Below, one piece after another: positions 26,716 through 35,483 of a stretch of 64,000 nucleotides of DNA; within the stretch, counting starts at the first letter, position 1, and the number at the start of each line of letters is the position of its first letter. The notes below the pieces were generated by a model that did no database searches, was not told the DNA's origin, and saw nothing but the letters and a program-made list of their open reading frames with translations. A program made the translations under genes and the position numbers. The DNA is from Chlamydiae bacterium CG10_big_fil_rev_8_21_14_0_10_42_34 (GTDB lineage Bacteria > Chlamydiota > Chlamydiia > Chlamydiales > SM23-39), in contig PFAD01000020.1 in NCBI GenBank assembly GCA_002773795.1, positions 1 to 64,000 on the forward strand, read 5' to 3'.

Positions 26716-26928
26716 TCACCTAGATTCTCTGCGAGCTACCCGATCTTCAAAAACCTGGCCTGCATTATCGACAAGAAATGCAGCTAAACTCTCGTCACCT
26801 TCGTAATTCAGCTCTACTTGCATGTTTCCATCAGCAGATGGGGTTGTGCACGTGATTAAAACGTAGCAAGCGCAATCATTTCCCAAAGCTTTTTTAATTG
26901 TTTTTTCTGCGTTAACGATTTTATTCAT
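26716..26928 (-). CDS. small conserved-looking protein of unknown function
   Basis: 70 residues, ATG 26928, no motif that I recognise. Two cysteines in GNDCACYVLITCTTPS and an acidic patch (LNYEGDESLAAFLVD). The codon pattern looks like real coding sequence, and no overlapping gene competes. It lies alone between the M20 peptidase and htpX, read in the same direction as the peptidase. Confidence 0.5.
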   Translation of the reverse strand: MNKIVNAEKTIKKALGNDCACYVLITCTTPSADGNMQVELNYEGDESLAAFLVDNAGQVFEDRVARRESR

Positions 26929-27064
26929 TTAAATTTCTCTTTGTCAGCAACTTTTGTAACATTTTCAAAGTTATAACGAATAGATGACAGAAATGAAATT
27001 TTCGTGCAATCGAAATTCAAGTTGAGCTAAAATCATCTCTAAAGAATAACGTGAGAAATGTCCT

Positions 27065-27967
27065 ATGGTAAGAAGAGTATTTTTATTCCTCGTTTTAAAT
27101 TTTCTCGTCGTCTTGATGATCTCCTTTATTTTTAACCTATTTAACCTCCGCCCCTACTTTAGCGCTTACGGAATCGATTACCAATCGCTCCTTATCTTCT
27201 GTTTTATTTGGGGCATGGGGGGAGCCTTTATTTCGCTTGCCTTATCCAGAGTGATGGCAAAATGGATGATGAAGATCAAACCGATCGATCTACACACCAA
27301 AGATCCCGATGAGAGAAAAATTCTTGAAATGGTCCATCGCCTATCTCACAAAGCGGGCTTAACCACCATGCCTGAAGTGGGAATCTACAGATCTAACGAA
27401 GTGAATGCTTTTGCAACAGGGCCTACAAAGAGCAAATCTTTGGTTGCCGTCTCAACAGGGCTGATCAACCGCATGCAAGAGGCCGAAATTGAAGGAGTCA
27501 TCGGCCATGAAATCACTCACATCACAAATGGTGACATGGTGACCATGACCCTTTTGCAAGGTGTCGTCAACGCCTTTGTCATGTTTCTTGCTAGAGTCCT
27601 GGCTTTTGCCCTCTCTGGCCTTGGTAAAAATAGACAATCGTCAAGTGGCAGCACCATGAGCTACATCATGTTTGTCTACCTATTTGAAGTTGTGTTTATG
27701 ATTTTAGGTTCTATTGTCGTAGCTACCTATTCGCGCTACAGAGAATTTAAAGCCGATGCGGGAGGCGCGCGACTAGCGGGAAAAGCTGCTATGATCTCCT
27801 CTTTAAAGACGCTCCGTTCGCTCCAAGAGATCAAAGATCCTAGGGAAAATCCGGCGATGGCGGCCTTTAAGATTTCACATCAAGGGAGAAAAGGGCTTTT
27901 GCGTCTTTTTGCATCACATCCCCCCCTTGAAGAGAGGATCGAGCGCCTTGAGCTAACACATTTTTAA
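27065..27967 (+). CDS. htpX: HtpX membrane zinc metalloprotease
   Basis: 300 residues. Two N-terminal membrane helices (VFLFLVLNFLVVLMISFIF and the next segment), then the M48 zinc-binding motif GHEITHITNGD, a second pair of hydrophobic segments, the third ligand in SRYREFKADAGGARLAG, and a C-terminal FASHPPLEERIERL. It degrades misfolded membrane proteins with FtsH. The gene is followed by a repeat-bearing 240-base spacer. Confidence 0.96.
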   Translation: MVRRVFLFLVLNFLVVLMISFIFNLFNLRPYFSAYGIDYQSLLIFCFIWGMGGAFISLALSRVMAKWMMKIKPIDLHTKDPDERKILEMVHRLSHKAGLTTMPEVGIYRSNEVNAFATGPTKSKSLVAVSTGLINRMQEAEIEGVIGHEITHITNGDMVTMTLLQGVVNAFVMFLARVLAFALSGLGKNRQSSSGSTMSYIMFVYLFEVVFMILGSIVVATYSRYREFKADAGGARLAGKAAMISSLKTLRSLQEIKDPRENPAMAAFKISHQGRKGLLRLFASHPPLEERIERLELTHF

Positions 27968-27977
27968 AACCAAGAGA

Positions 27978-28037
27978 GATAGATACCACAGAGGCGAGGG
28001 TACCCCCGCACCCCCAAATCATCAATTTTTTTTCGAG
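27978..28037. repeat. 60-bp dispersed intergenic repeat, copy 1
   Basis: The stretch starting GATAGATACCACAGAGGCG and continuing through GTACCCCCGCACCCCCAAAT is found in reverse complement at 52774-52840 with about 90 % identity over the first 40 bases and looser similarity beyond. No coding content. Its CACAGAGG and CCCCCGCACCCCC blocks resemble degenerate intergenic repeats known from many bacterial genomes, an impression only. Confidence 0.7.
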
Positions 28038-28068
28038 AAAAGTAAAAAATCAGCGAAAAAGATGCAAG

Positions 28069-28090
28069 GGGGGGCTTAACCAAGCCTCCC
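28069..28090. other. G-rich hairpin downstream of htpX
   Basis: GGGGGGCTT (28069-28077), loop AACC, AAGCCTCCC (28082-28090): nine pairs with one G-U. Followed by TAAAAAAG, not by a T-tract, so probably not a standard terminator on the plus strand. Possibly part of a repeat. Confidence 0.35.
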
Positions 28091-28135
28091 TAAAAAAGTT
28101 TTTGTTACAAGACAGTCAAAATAATTAACCTAGAG

Positions 28136-28169
28136 AGGCGGGCCTCCCACCTCTCCCGCCTTATTTTTA
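28136..28169 (+). terminator. candidate terminator between htpX and mnmA
   Basis: AGGCGGG (28136-28142), 12-base loop, CCCGCCT (28155-28161), followed by TATTTTTAT. An imperfect but GC-rich stem followed by a T-rich stretch at the end of the htpX-mnmA spacer. Confidence 0.4.
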
Positions 28170-28208
28170 TACGGTTTTCAAATTGCCCATCGTCTATACT
28201 CTTTGCCT

Positions 28209-29246
28209 ATGAAAACAGTTGTCGTAGGAATGTCTGGAGGGGTCGATTCGTCTGTCTCTGCGCTTTTATTAAAGCAGCAGGGGTACAACGTGATTGGCCT
28301 TTTTATGAAAAATTGGGAAGAAGAGGGCCCTTGCAAAGCAACAAGTGAATTTGAAGATGTTGTCCGGGTATGTCAATTGCTCGATATCCCCTACTATAGC
28401 GTCAACTTTGTAGAAGAGTATCGCGAATCGGTCTTTTCCCAATTTGTAGCTGACTATCAGGCAGGTCTAACTCCCAACCCAGATATCCTCTGCAATCGAG
28501 AGATCAAATTCAAAGTTTTTTTAGAAAAAGCCCTCTCTTTAGGCGCCGATTTTCTCGCAACAGGCCACTACTGCAGATTAGACGATGAATCGAGACTTTT
28601 AAGGGGTCTTGATCCGAATAAAGACCAAAGTTATTTCTTACACGCAGTCAAGCAAGAGGCCTTTCGCAAAGTCCTTTTCCCCATCGGCCATCTAGAAAAA
28701 AGTGAAGTGCGCAATTTAGCAAGGCAGCACAATTTGGCAACGGCTGAAAAAAAAGATAGCACTGGCATTTGTTTTATCGGAAAAAGGGACTTTAGGCCCT
28801 TTTTATCTCAGTATATTGCATTAAAGCCAGGTAACTTTGAAACGCTTGATGGGACGATCGTAGGCAAGCACGATGGAGCTGCGTTTTACACGCTAGGGCA
28901 GCGCAAGGGGATGGGCCTTGGCGGAGAGGGCGATGCTTGGTATGTTGTGGGAAAAGACGCTGCACGAAATGTTGTATTTGTGGAAAGAGGGGCAAATCAC
29001 CCCGCCCTTTTTTCAAGTGCACTTCAGGGCCGTGATTTCACATGGGTTGCTGAAGAGCCCACCTATCCTTTGAGGTGCACGGCCAAAGTGCGCTACCGTC
29101 AAGTAGACACACCTTGCACACTTTTTGAATCGGGAATTGTTGAATTCGATGAGCCGCAAAGAGCGGTCACTGCTGGCCAATCGGTCGTATTTTACCAAAA
29201 TGATCTGTGTTTAGGTGGAGCTGTGATCCAAAACACACTACATTAA
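28209..29246 (+). CDS. mnmA: tRNA 2-thiouridylase MnmA
   Basis: 345 residues. PP-loop ATPase motif [15 protein letters not shown], catalytic cysteines in [12 protein letters not shown] and [12 protein letters not shown], and the [15 protein letters not shown] region of the C-terminal barrel. It thiolates U34 of tRNA-Lys, Glu and Gln. ATG 28209 is preceded by TATACT (28195-28200) 8 bases upstream with no Shine-Dalgarno, and an upstream TTG would remove this. Its 3' end overlaps the convergent F-box gene by 9 bases. Confidence 0.96.
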   Translation: MKTVVVGMSGGVDSSVSALLLKQQGYNVIGLFMKNWEEEGPCKATSEFEDVVRVCQLLDIPYYSVNFVEEYRESVFSQFVADYQAGLTPNPDILCNREIKFKVFLEKALSLGADFLATGHYCRLDDESRLLRGLDPNKDQSYFLHAVKQEAFRKVLFPIGHLEKSEVRNLARQHNLATAEKKDSTGICFIGKRDFRPFLSQYIALKPGNFETLDGTIVGKHDGAAFYTLGQRKGMGLGGEGDAWYVVGKDAARNVVFVERGANHPALFSSALQGRDFTWVAEEPTYPLRCTAKVRYRQVDTPCTLFESGIVEFDEPQRAVTAGQSVVFYQNDLCLGGAVIQNTLH

Positions 29247-30617
29247 AACACAAGGTTGTCGCTCATCGATGATTTGTCGGATTTTTTCTCTTACATATCC
29301 TTGATTCGTCTCAATCGCGACTTTCCAACAAAACTCTAAATTTTGCTCACTCATTTTCTTAAATCTATCGAGATCCATGATCACATTAGCTGCCATCACT
29401 GCCCCTCCTCTAAGCACGCCTGCAAAAATGCGGCACAGATCTTCCTCACTTAATCGAGCGATTCGATCAGATCTTACAATCTCCCCAATAACACGTTCTT
29501 GCTCATCGATAGAGGCTAAGATCAAAGCTAAAACTAAATCCTTTACAGATGCATGGTCGATCTCAGATAAAATTGGAGCAATTCCTGTTTCAGAATTAAA
29601 ATTTAATACTGCCTTCAAAAAGTTTCCAGACTGAGGTTCATAAACGTTGCTGTCTAGGATCTGATTCACAAGCTCTTTGTTGTCCCCCTCAAAATGTACT
29701 CGAATGCAAGCTAGATCCGCATCTTTACGGATGACGCCATCAACCGGCAAAGACTCTTTGAGCATAGAGGCAATTTCTTGATAATTTTTATGGGTTGCTG
29801 CCATATAGGCTTGGAAAAGATATGAGGGCTGAATCTCGCATTGCATCATCTGCTCTACTACACCTGTGCTACCTGCACGAGATGCAATAAAAAGAATTTG
29901 CCCAAACTCATCATCCGTCAAACTCACCATTCTTTCTGAGTCGAGCATTTCTTTAAATGTGGTCGCATTTCTATACCCTGCTTGAAGACCAGCTAATTGG
30001 ACAAACTCATCATCAGAAATGTTTCTGAACTTCAAAAATTCTGGAGGAAGAAGTAAAATCCCATCAGAGTCAGGATAAAATGTCGTGATTTTGTCTATTT
30101 GCTCTTGATTATCGTTTATCCAATTTCGGATAGATTCAGCTCTTTTTTCTAAAGGTAGCCCTTCAAGAATCGGCAAATCCCCTTTATCCCATAAAAACTC
30201 TTGCCTGTCATTTTCGTATTTGCAAACCACATCCCAAAAGCGGCACAATAAAATGTCTGGAATTAGCTCACCTTGTTTGTTGATCTTTTGATAGGATAAG
30301 CGATCAAAATCTTCGTTGAGGTTAATTCCTGCCCGAGCTCTTTCCTCGTTGGTAAAATAAGCGCTACCCTCAAAAATCTTGCGCCTCGCAACTTCGAGCA
30401 CTCCTCGTAGATCTTTATTGGGATTATCTATGACGATTGCATTTAAAAATCGATCGCTTGAATTTTGACGGATCTGCTTAAGGGCCTCATCTTTAAGAGT
30501 TGATATACGCTTATGAGAGTCCCTACTCACCTCATCCACTTTTGCCATCTCTTTTAGGGATAAAAATGAGAAAGTTTCGGCCTGAAGTTCTTGTGGCAGA
30601 GCTGTAAGACTAGACAT
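29238..30617 (-). CDS. F-box domain protein with degenerate repeats and C-terminal CaaX box
   Basis: 459 residues. Residues 7-39 match the eukaryotic F-box ([20 protein letters not shown], then VSRDSHKRI), the segment that binds Skp1 in SCF ubiquitin ligases. The middle and C-terminal parts are helical, with units such as [18 protein letters not shown] and [18 protein letters not shown] that look like degenerate ankyrin-like ~31-residue repeats. The last four residues are CVLM, which fits the CaaX rule for farnesylation in host cells. The layout recalls Legionella AnkB. Likely a secreted effector that recruits a host ubiquitin ligase to membranes; the secretion route and repeat type are inferred. 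Confidence 0.8.
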   Translation of the reverse strand: MSSLTALPQELQAETFSFLSLKEMAKVDEVSRDSHKRISTLKDEALKQIRQNSSDRFLNAIVIDNPNKDLRGVLEVARRKIFEGSAYFTNEERARAGINLNEDFDRLSYQKINKQGELIPDILLCRFWDVVCKYENDRQEFLWDKGDLPILEGLPLEKRAESIRNWINDNQEQIDKITTFYPDSDGILLLPPEFLKFRNISDDEFVQLAGLQAGYRNATTFKEMLDSERMVSLTDDEFGQILFIASRAGSTGVVEQMMQCEIQPSYLFQAYMAATHKNYQEIASMLKESLPVDGVIRKDADLACIRVHFEGDNKELVNQILDSNVYEPQSGNFLKAVLNFNSETGIAPILSEIDHASVKDLVLALILASIDEQERVIGEIVRSDRIARLSEEDLCRIFAGVLRGGAVMAANVIMDLDRFKKMSEQNLEFCWKVAIETNQGYVREKIRQIIDERQPCVLM

Positions 30618-30741
30618 TTAAAACATCCATTTTAAATTAAAACATTTATAATACATGACTCAGGAAATTAAGTCAAAATAAAGAAACACCACTTCATTAA
30701 GTTATCCCATTATATACAAAACCGCCTTATCCTAAAAATAA

Positions 30742-30769
30742 TTGACACATACTTACTTTTTGATAATCT
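30742..30769 (+). promoter_or_regulatory. candidate promoter for DCC-family gene
   Basis: TTGACA (30742-30747, perfect -35), 16-base spacer, TAATCT (30764-30769). The gene's ATG is 6 bases after the -10, so the start codon would be at or near the transcription start. Confidence 0.5.
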
Positions 30770-30775
30770 AAAACC

Positions 30776-31174
30776 ATGTATGAACATCTTGTTTTTTTCG
30801 ACCATGAGTGCCCTTTTTGTAGAAAGTCGGTGCGCCATATCATCGAAAATGATGTAGAAAAGCATTTTCTTTTTGCCCCCATCAATGGCGAGACGGCCAA
30901 AGACATTTTAATTGGGCCGCAAGCGCATCTCAAAAATGCGAACAGCCTGATTTTAGTCGAAAACTATGAGTGTACATCGAGAAGGTTTTGGATCCGCTCC
31001 AAGGCAGTTTTGCGGATCTATTGGCTCACAGGAAATGGGTGGGGTCTTGTTGGAGTTTTTTCATTTTTACCCGGTTTTCTTTTAGATCCCCTTTATCGCT
31101 GGGTTGCCGAACATCGGCACCAATTTAAGTTAAAGATGCCCAAAGAGGGCCCTGAAGAGCGCTTTTTACCCTGA
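30776..31174 (+). CDS. thiol-disulfide oxidoreductase-like DCC family protein (DUF393)
   Basis: 132 residues. DCC signature at the N-terminus: VFFDHECPFCRKSVRHI, with the CPFC redox pair, then NSLILVENYE and a C-terminal YRWVAEHRHQFKL. DUF393 proteins are small predicted oxidoreductases with unknown substrates. Leaderless start likely. Confidence 0.82.
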   Translation: MYEHLVFFDHECPFCRKSVRHIIENDVEKHFLFAPINGETAKDILIGPQAHLKNANSLILVENYECTSRRFWIRSKAVLRIYWLTGNGWGLVGVFSFLPGFLLDPLYRWVAEHRHQFKLKMPKEGPEERFLP

Positions 31175-31208
31175 GACTAAAAAAAAGCGCTTTTGCTATG
31201 CTGCTCTC

Positions 31209-31790
31209 ATGAAAAAACATGGGAAGACCTTTTACTTTCTTCGGCATGCTGAGACCACTTGGAATCAAAAAAAGCTTTGTCAGGGCACAATAGACATCGA
31301 CTTAAGTGAAAACGGAGTGAAAGAGGCCACTTTACTCGCTCAAAAACTTGCCTCTTTTCCGCTTGAGTGCATCTGCACAAGCCCTCTAACAAGAGCTTTA
31401 CGGACAGCTCAAATGATCCATAAGCACCATCCAACCGTCCCCTTTAAGATTCTTGAGGAGCTCAAAGAGCGCAACTGGGGCCATATGCAAGGCTCATCCA
31501 GCTCTCAAATGTATGAATTTGAAATGCATGAGGAGTTAAATCCAGATTTCGTGCCCCCTTTAGGCATTGAAACAAGGACAGAAATGAAAGAGCGACTCAA
31601 AAAGGGTCTTGAAAAAGCGTTTCAAATCCACAGGGAGCCGCTTCTCGTATCGCACGGAAGACTTTTTATTGCTCTATGCGAGCTGCTTGAAGTTCCCTTG
31701 ATTCGACAAGTTCCCAACCTTTGCTTGATTAAGTTCTGCCATGATGGATCGAGCTGGTCATGCCAGCTTTTGAGCGAGGATTTGTACTAG
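31209..31790 (+). CDS. histidine phosphatase family protein (phosphoglycerate mutase-like)
   Basis: 193 residues. The RHAE motif (YFLRHAETTWNQ) supplies the phosphorylated His; the second catalytic His is in VSHGRLFIALCELL; and RALRTAQMI is typical. Probably a phosphatase (CobC/PhoE-like) rather than true glycolytic Gpm, which is longer. TATGCT at 31197-31202 lies 6 bases before ATG. Its 3' end overlaps the convergent glycyl-tRNA synthetase gene by 33 bases. Confidence 0.88.
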   Translation: MKKHGKTFYFLRHAETTWNQKKLCQGTIDIDLSENGVKEATLLAQKLASFPLECICTSPLTRALRTAQMIHKHHPTVPFKILEELKERNWGHMQGSSSSQMYEFEMHEELNPDFVPPLGIETRTEMKERLKKGLEKAFQIHREPLLVSHGRLFIALCELLEVPLIRQVPNLCLIKFCHDGSSWSCQLLSEDLY

Positions 31791-33146
31791 ATCCTTAATC
31801 AAAACCCTCTCCTGTTTCATCGAATCACGTTCGCGCAAAGTAACTGTTCCATCTTCAATCGTTTCAAAGTCAATAGTCACACAAAATGGGGTGCCAAGCT
31901 CATCTTGACGACGATATCTTTTACCAATCGCGCCCGATTCGTCATATTCGCAAGCCGTCATCTCTTGAAGCAGATCAAACACCTCTTTTGCCTTGGGACC
32001 TAACGGATCTTTTTTCATGAGAGGAAATACGGCAACTTTTACAGGAGCTATGCGAGGATGGAGGTGTAAAACTGTGCGCATTTCACCATTTTCAAGCTGC
32101 TCTTCATCATAAGCATCGCAAAGAAGGGCAAGCACTGTCCTTTCGACTCCGAAGGTAGGCTCGAGAACATGCGGAATGAATTTTTCGCGCGTTTCTGGAT
32201 CTGTGTACTCGAGATTTTGCCCAGAAAATTCAGCATGGCGTCTAAGATCAAAGTCTGTTCGGTATGCGAGACCATAAAGTTCAGAGGTGCCAAACGGGAA
32301 ATCGTAGACGAGATCCACTGTCCGTTTTGAGTAATGGGAAAGCTGCTCTTTTGGGTGCTCTTTTTCATGAATGCGGGCAGGATTTAGACCGATCAGCTTA
32401 CACCAATCATGCATCGATTTAAGCCATTCGACAAAAAGTCTTTCCCAATCCGATTCTTTAATAAAATACTCGATCTCCATTTGCTCAAACTCGATGACGC
32501 GAAAGACAAAGTTTCCTGGCGTAATCTCATTGCGAAATGCTTTTCCTATCTGGGCAACACCAAAAGGAATTTTTACTCTCATGGTGTCGACGATGTTTTT
32601 ATAATCGAGAAAGATTGCTTGCGCAGTTTCAGGTCTCAAATAGGCCACATCGCCATCTGCTCCTGTTTTACTCATATGGGTCGAAAACATCAGATTGAAG
32701 TGGCGTGCATCGGTAAAATCTTGTGCAGCACACTTCGGGCATTTCACTTTTTTGGAGTGGATGAGATCGGTCATTTGAGGGATGGTTAGCCCCTCTGCGT
32801 CTTGCTTTAGAGCCTCTTCGATCAAATGGTCGCAACGAAAACGGCCCTTGCAAGCTTTGCAATCGATGAGGGCGTCATTAAACCCTTCTAAATGACCAGA
32901 TGCAGCCCAAGCTTTAGGGTGAAGAAGGATCGGGCCATCGAGACCTACCATGTCCCGTCTTTTTTGAACAAAGGTCTGCCACCAAAGATCTTTTAGATTT
33001 TTCTTAAGTTGAGCTCCATAGGGTCCGAATGAATAGGTGTTCGCAAACCCACCATAAAGTTCTGATCCTGGGTAGATAAATCCTCTTCTTTTACAAAGAG
33101 CAACGATCGGTTTTAGCGAGTCAGAGATGTTTTTGACTTGGGACAT
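31758..33146 (-). CDS. glyS: glycyl-tRNA synthetase, single-chain (alpha-2) class II type
   Basis: 462 residues. N-terminal RRGFIYPGSELYGGFANTYS, motif 2 region IGKAFRNEITPGNFVFRVIE, motif 3 FGVERTVLALLCDAY and anticodon-binding domain IAPVKVAVFPLM. A Cys-x2-Cys pair each in CKACKGRFRC and VKCPKCAAQ may bind zinc. This is the dimeric type used in eukaryotes, archaea and some bacteria. Chlamydia trachomatis has the unrelated alpha/beta fused enzyme at about this place in the order (before pgsA-glgA), so the window shows a replacement. Confidence 0.95.
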   Translation of the reverse strand: MSQVKNISDSLKPIVALCKRRGFIYPGSELYGGFANTYSFGPYGAQLKKNLKDLWWQTFVQKRRDMVGLDGPILLHPKAWAASGHLEGFNDALIDCKACKGRFRCDHLIEEALKQDAEGLTIPQMTDLIHSKKVKCPKCAAQDFTDARHFNLMFSTHMSKTGADGDVAYLRPETAQAIFLDYKNIVDTMRVKIPFGVAQIGKAFRNEITPGNFVFRVIEFEQMEIEYFIKESDWERLFVEWLKSMHDWCKLIGLNPARIHEKEHPKEQLSHYSKRTVDLVYDFPFGTSELYGLAYRTDFDLRRHAEFSGQNLEYTDPETREKFIPHVLEPTFGVERTVLALLCDAYDEEQLENGEMRTVLHLHPRIAPVKVAVFPLMKKDPLGPKAKEVFDLLQEMTACEYDESGAIGKRYRRQDELGTPFCVTIDFETIEDGTVTLRERDSMKQERVLIKDLVQILAQKLA

Positions 33147-33180
33147 AATTAGCCGTTACTTTAGGATCGGAGTATATCAA

Positions 33181-33879
33181 ATGGAAGACTTTAGCTTAAT
33201 CATTTTGTGCAGAGGGCAAAAACACCTGCTCCCCGCAACCCTCGAGAACCTCAAAAGTCAAAAAGGATCTTTTGAAATTCTCCTCCTGGACGCAGAAGGA
33301 TCCAGCATGCTCAAAGAGATCGTAGATCATTACCCCGATCTAAAAATCACCACAAGAAATACGAAAGGGCACAACTTAGCAGAGATGATGAACGAAGGGT
33401 TGGGCCTTGCGAAAGGAAAGTATATTCAGTTCCTCGAGCCGGGCGATCGCTATATTTCTCAGCACGGCCTTGAATTTCTCTCAACACTCATTGCAAATGA
33501 GCCCCACCTCGTCTATGCCAACTCACTGAACCGCGGAACAATCTCTTCTGCCGACTTTATTTCGACCCGCTCCCCTTGGTTTTTAAAATCAAAACTTTTT
33601 GAATTAGGAGGGTTTGATAAAGGACTTACAGAGTGTCCGGCGATGGATCTCCTTTGCCGCCTTTTCCACGACAAAAAGACCCAATCGGTCTATTGCCGTA
33701 GAGTCCTGATCGATTCAGACCACCATCGAACTGTACCCATCAAAGAATCGTGTAGAATCCTCTATCGCCACTTCGGATTTTTCCACACCCTTAAATGGGT
33801 CTTTTTACAAGACCGCTCACAGCTTTTTCGAAGAACCACAGCGTTTCTCAAAGAAGCCTTTTGGAAAAGTGATCAATAA
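33181..33879 (+). CDS. glycosyltransferase family 2-like protein
   Basis: 232 residues, GT-A fold: FSLIILCRGQKHLLPATLENL at the start, EILLLDAEGSS, then GLGLAKGKYIQFLEPGDRYI where the GD pair stands in for the DxD metal motif. The C-terminus (EAFWKSDQ) has no membrane segment. GGAG precedes ATG 33181. The target is unknown; LPS or protein glycosylation are possible. A repeat fragment follows 35 bases after the stop. Confidence 0.75.
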   Translation: MEDFSLIILCRGQKHLLPATLENLKSQKGSFEILLLDAEGSSMLKEIVDHYPDLKITTRNTKGHNLAEMMNEGLGLAKGKYIQFLEPGDRYISQHGLEFLSTLIANEPHLVYANSLNRGTISSADFISTRSPWFLKSKLFELGGFDKGLTECPAMDLLCRLFHDKKTQSVYCRRVLIDSDHHRTVPIKESCRILYRHFGFFHTLKWVFLQDRSQLFRRTTAFLKEAFWKSDQ

Positions 33880-33914
33880 ATCAGGATTTGGGTCCACTTC
33901 TAGAAGAGATTCTT

Positions 33915-33957
33915 GAGACTATCCCACAATGAAGTTTCAGTCGATTTTTCGGTTACA
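33915..33957. repeat. solo arm of the inverted-repeat element, copy B
   Basis: GAGACTATCCCAC followed by GTTTCAGTCGATTTTTCGG and TTAC: about 38 of 42 bases match the outer right arm of the element at 17919-18086 (read in reverse complement). No second arm nearby. Its last three bases form the stop codon (TAA on the minus strand, 33953-33955) of the adjacent caspase-like gene, so insertion may have set or truncated that gene's end. Confidence 0.7.
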
Positions 33958-35299
33958 AGTCGACTCTGTGATCTTTATTTAAAATCAGCATCTTTATGAG
34001 TTTTTTGGGTCCTAAACGAGGGTGCTTGCTCGCCGCATATTCACAAAACTCCCCAAGTCTCCACTTGGAATTAGAAATCGTCTCTAGATGCGCATTTGAA
34101 AAATTCTTACTCACCAAAAAGTTCCAACTCTTTTCCCCTATTTTTTGCCACTTATTATAATATTTAGAGTAAAACTTTCGGCTGTATGAAAAATGGTCTC
34201 CTCCCTGCTTTGCTTTCAACAATGGGCGACTATTACAAAACGAAAGATATGAAATTTTGTCAGATAAGCAATGACGCGCTTTATCTCCCGCTGTTACATG
34301 ATAAGATTGAAGGGGCTCTTCTTTTATATATCCCTCAATTGTCCAATATTTCAAAACAGGTGATGAGAACTGAGCTTCTTTACTCAAAGTAACGAAACTT
34401 AAAATACCTTCTGGGGCAAATACCTGCACCCCAGGGGGGACTGCTGATGCAAAGGCATTTGCCATATTCCAACCACTCTCTTTACCGACTCCTGACGAGC
34501 ATGCATGCAGAACAACAACAGATGTCGAGGGCAGTTTTTGAACACATTTTCTCAAATGACTCCAAATCCCTAGATTTACATTCCTATCATGAAAATCGCT
34601 ATTGATTCCTAATGATGATTGCGAGCCATGCGAAGTGATCATCAAATATTGCAGGTTTTTCAATGCTTCTCTACTAATTGTGTCACACATTTTAGCAAAT
34701 GTATCCACATGCTTAATTTTAACAATATCATGACTTTCTAAAAGAGTTCCCAAGGTTACCATTCGGGGAATTGTTGTCCTGAGTAGATCGAGATCCCGAC
34801 GACCTCCTCCTTCGAGAATCATTGCAACAGAGGGTTGAGACCTTGTTGATTTTTTACCGATCTCAACATCCTTTTCACTATGTAAAGTGGCGCTTAATTC
34901 TTTGTTTGCAAGGATCTCTATAATACGCCAAACCCCTTCAAGCTGGTTCTCATACATTCTTGCAGCATGAGCAAGGACATCTTGCACAAGATGATTGACC
35001 GATTTATAAAGATACTCAAAATTTGAACTAGCCTGACAGAGCGCAACTAACTTTCTATCATTCAACCCGCATTCGATCAAATTAGCTAAAATCTGTGGAT
35101 CGAATTGTTCATGCCGTTGTCTGATTGGATTAAAAAACTCTATCCTTTTAACGGAAGAGGAGAAGTCTTGAGGTTTAATTTCACCAATCTTTTTTTTATA
35201 AAACGCAACCCCCTCAATGCATGGGGTTGGCAGGGGATTAATGATGGGAGCAGAACATGCAACAAAAAAATTTAAAGGGGTAAAATTAGTTACAGCCAC
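33953..35299 (-). CDS. caspase-like (clan CD) cysteine peptidase-like protein A
   Basis: 448 residues. The middle holds the two blocks expected of a caspase-type fold: hydrophobic strand then His-Gly (LQYLMITSHGSQSS, H224) and hydrophobic strand then Cys (SVVVLHACSSGVGKE, C267), 43 residues apart, followed by VQVFAPEGI. It shares this core and an N-terminal helical domain (FFNPIRQRHEQF, CGLNDRKL) with the protein at 45926-46900. The N-terminus is uncharged and Ser/Pro/Phe-rich. The extra C-terminal 120 residues are basic and aromatic-rich, and end at a repeat. Possible secreted effector; activity is not proven. Confidence 0.68.
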   Translation of the reverse strand: MAVTNFTPLNFFVACSAPIINPLPTPCIEGVAFYKKKIGEIKPQDFSSSVKRIEFFNPIRQRHEQFDPQILANLIECGLNDRKLVALCQASSNFEYLYKSVNHLVQDVLAHAARMYENQLEGVWRIIEILANKELSATLHSEKDVEIGKKSTRSQPSVAMILEGGGRRDLDLLRTTIPRMVTLGTLLESHDIVKIKHVDTFAKMCDTISREALKNLQYLMITSHGSQSSLGINSDFHDRNVNLGIWSHLRKCVQKLPSTSVVVLHACSSGVGKESGWNMANAFASAVPPGVQVFAPEGILSFVTLSKEAQFSSPVLKYWTIEGYIKEEPLQSYHVTAGDKARHCLSDKISYLSFCNSRPLLKAKQGGDHFSYSRKFYSKYYNKWQKIGEKSWNFLVSKNFSNAHLETISNSKWRLGEFCEYAASKHPRLGPKKLIKMLILNKDHRVDL

Positions 35300-35372
35300 A
35301 AAATCTCCAAGAAATTAACACGGAAATTTTAACACAAAGCTAAATTATAATCCACAAGACTGTAAAAGCTCT

Positions 35373-35463
35373 AAGAACCTATCCTAATAAAATTTTTCTT
35401 CGATTTATAGGATTATTTTGGCCTCTTTTCGACTCCAAAGAACCGAAAAATCGTCAGAACCTC
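35373..35463. repeat. short diverged copy of the inverted-repeat element, copy C
   Basis: Left part (AGAACCTATCCTAATA then TTTTTCTTCGATTTATAGG) aligns loosely (about 75 %) with the left arm of the element at 17919; right part contains AACCGAAAAATCG, identical to the right arm. The centre is missing. It lies in the 184-base gap between the caspase-like gene and the DoxX gene, where nothing else was recognised. Confidence 0.5.
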
Positions 35464-35483
35464 ACTTTGTAGACACCCTCTAA

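Noticed and set aside
28069-28090. G-rich hairpin as a standard terminator of htpX
   Set aside because: No T-tract follows on the plus strand; kept only as an undefined hairpin.
35468-35478. GTAGACACCCT shared by 35468 and 56831
   Set aside because: Only 11 bases match with no flanking similarity; chance is sufficient.
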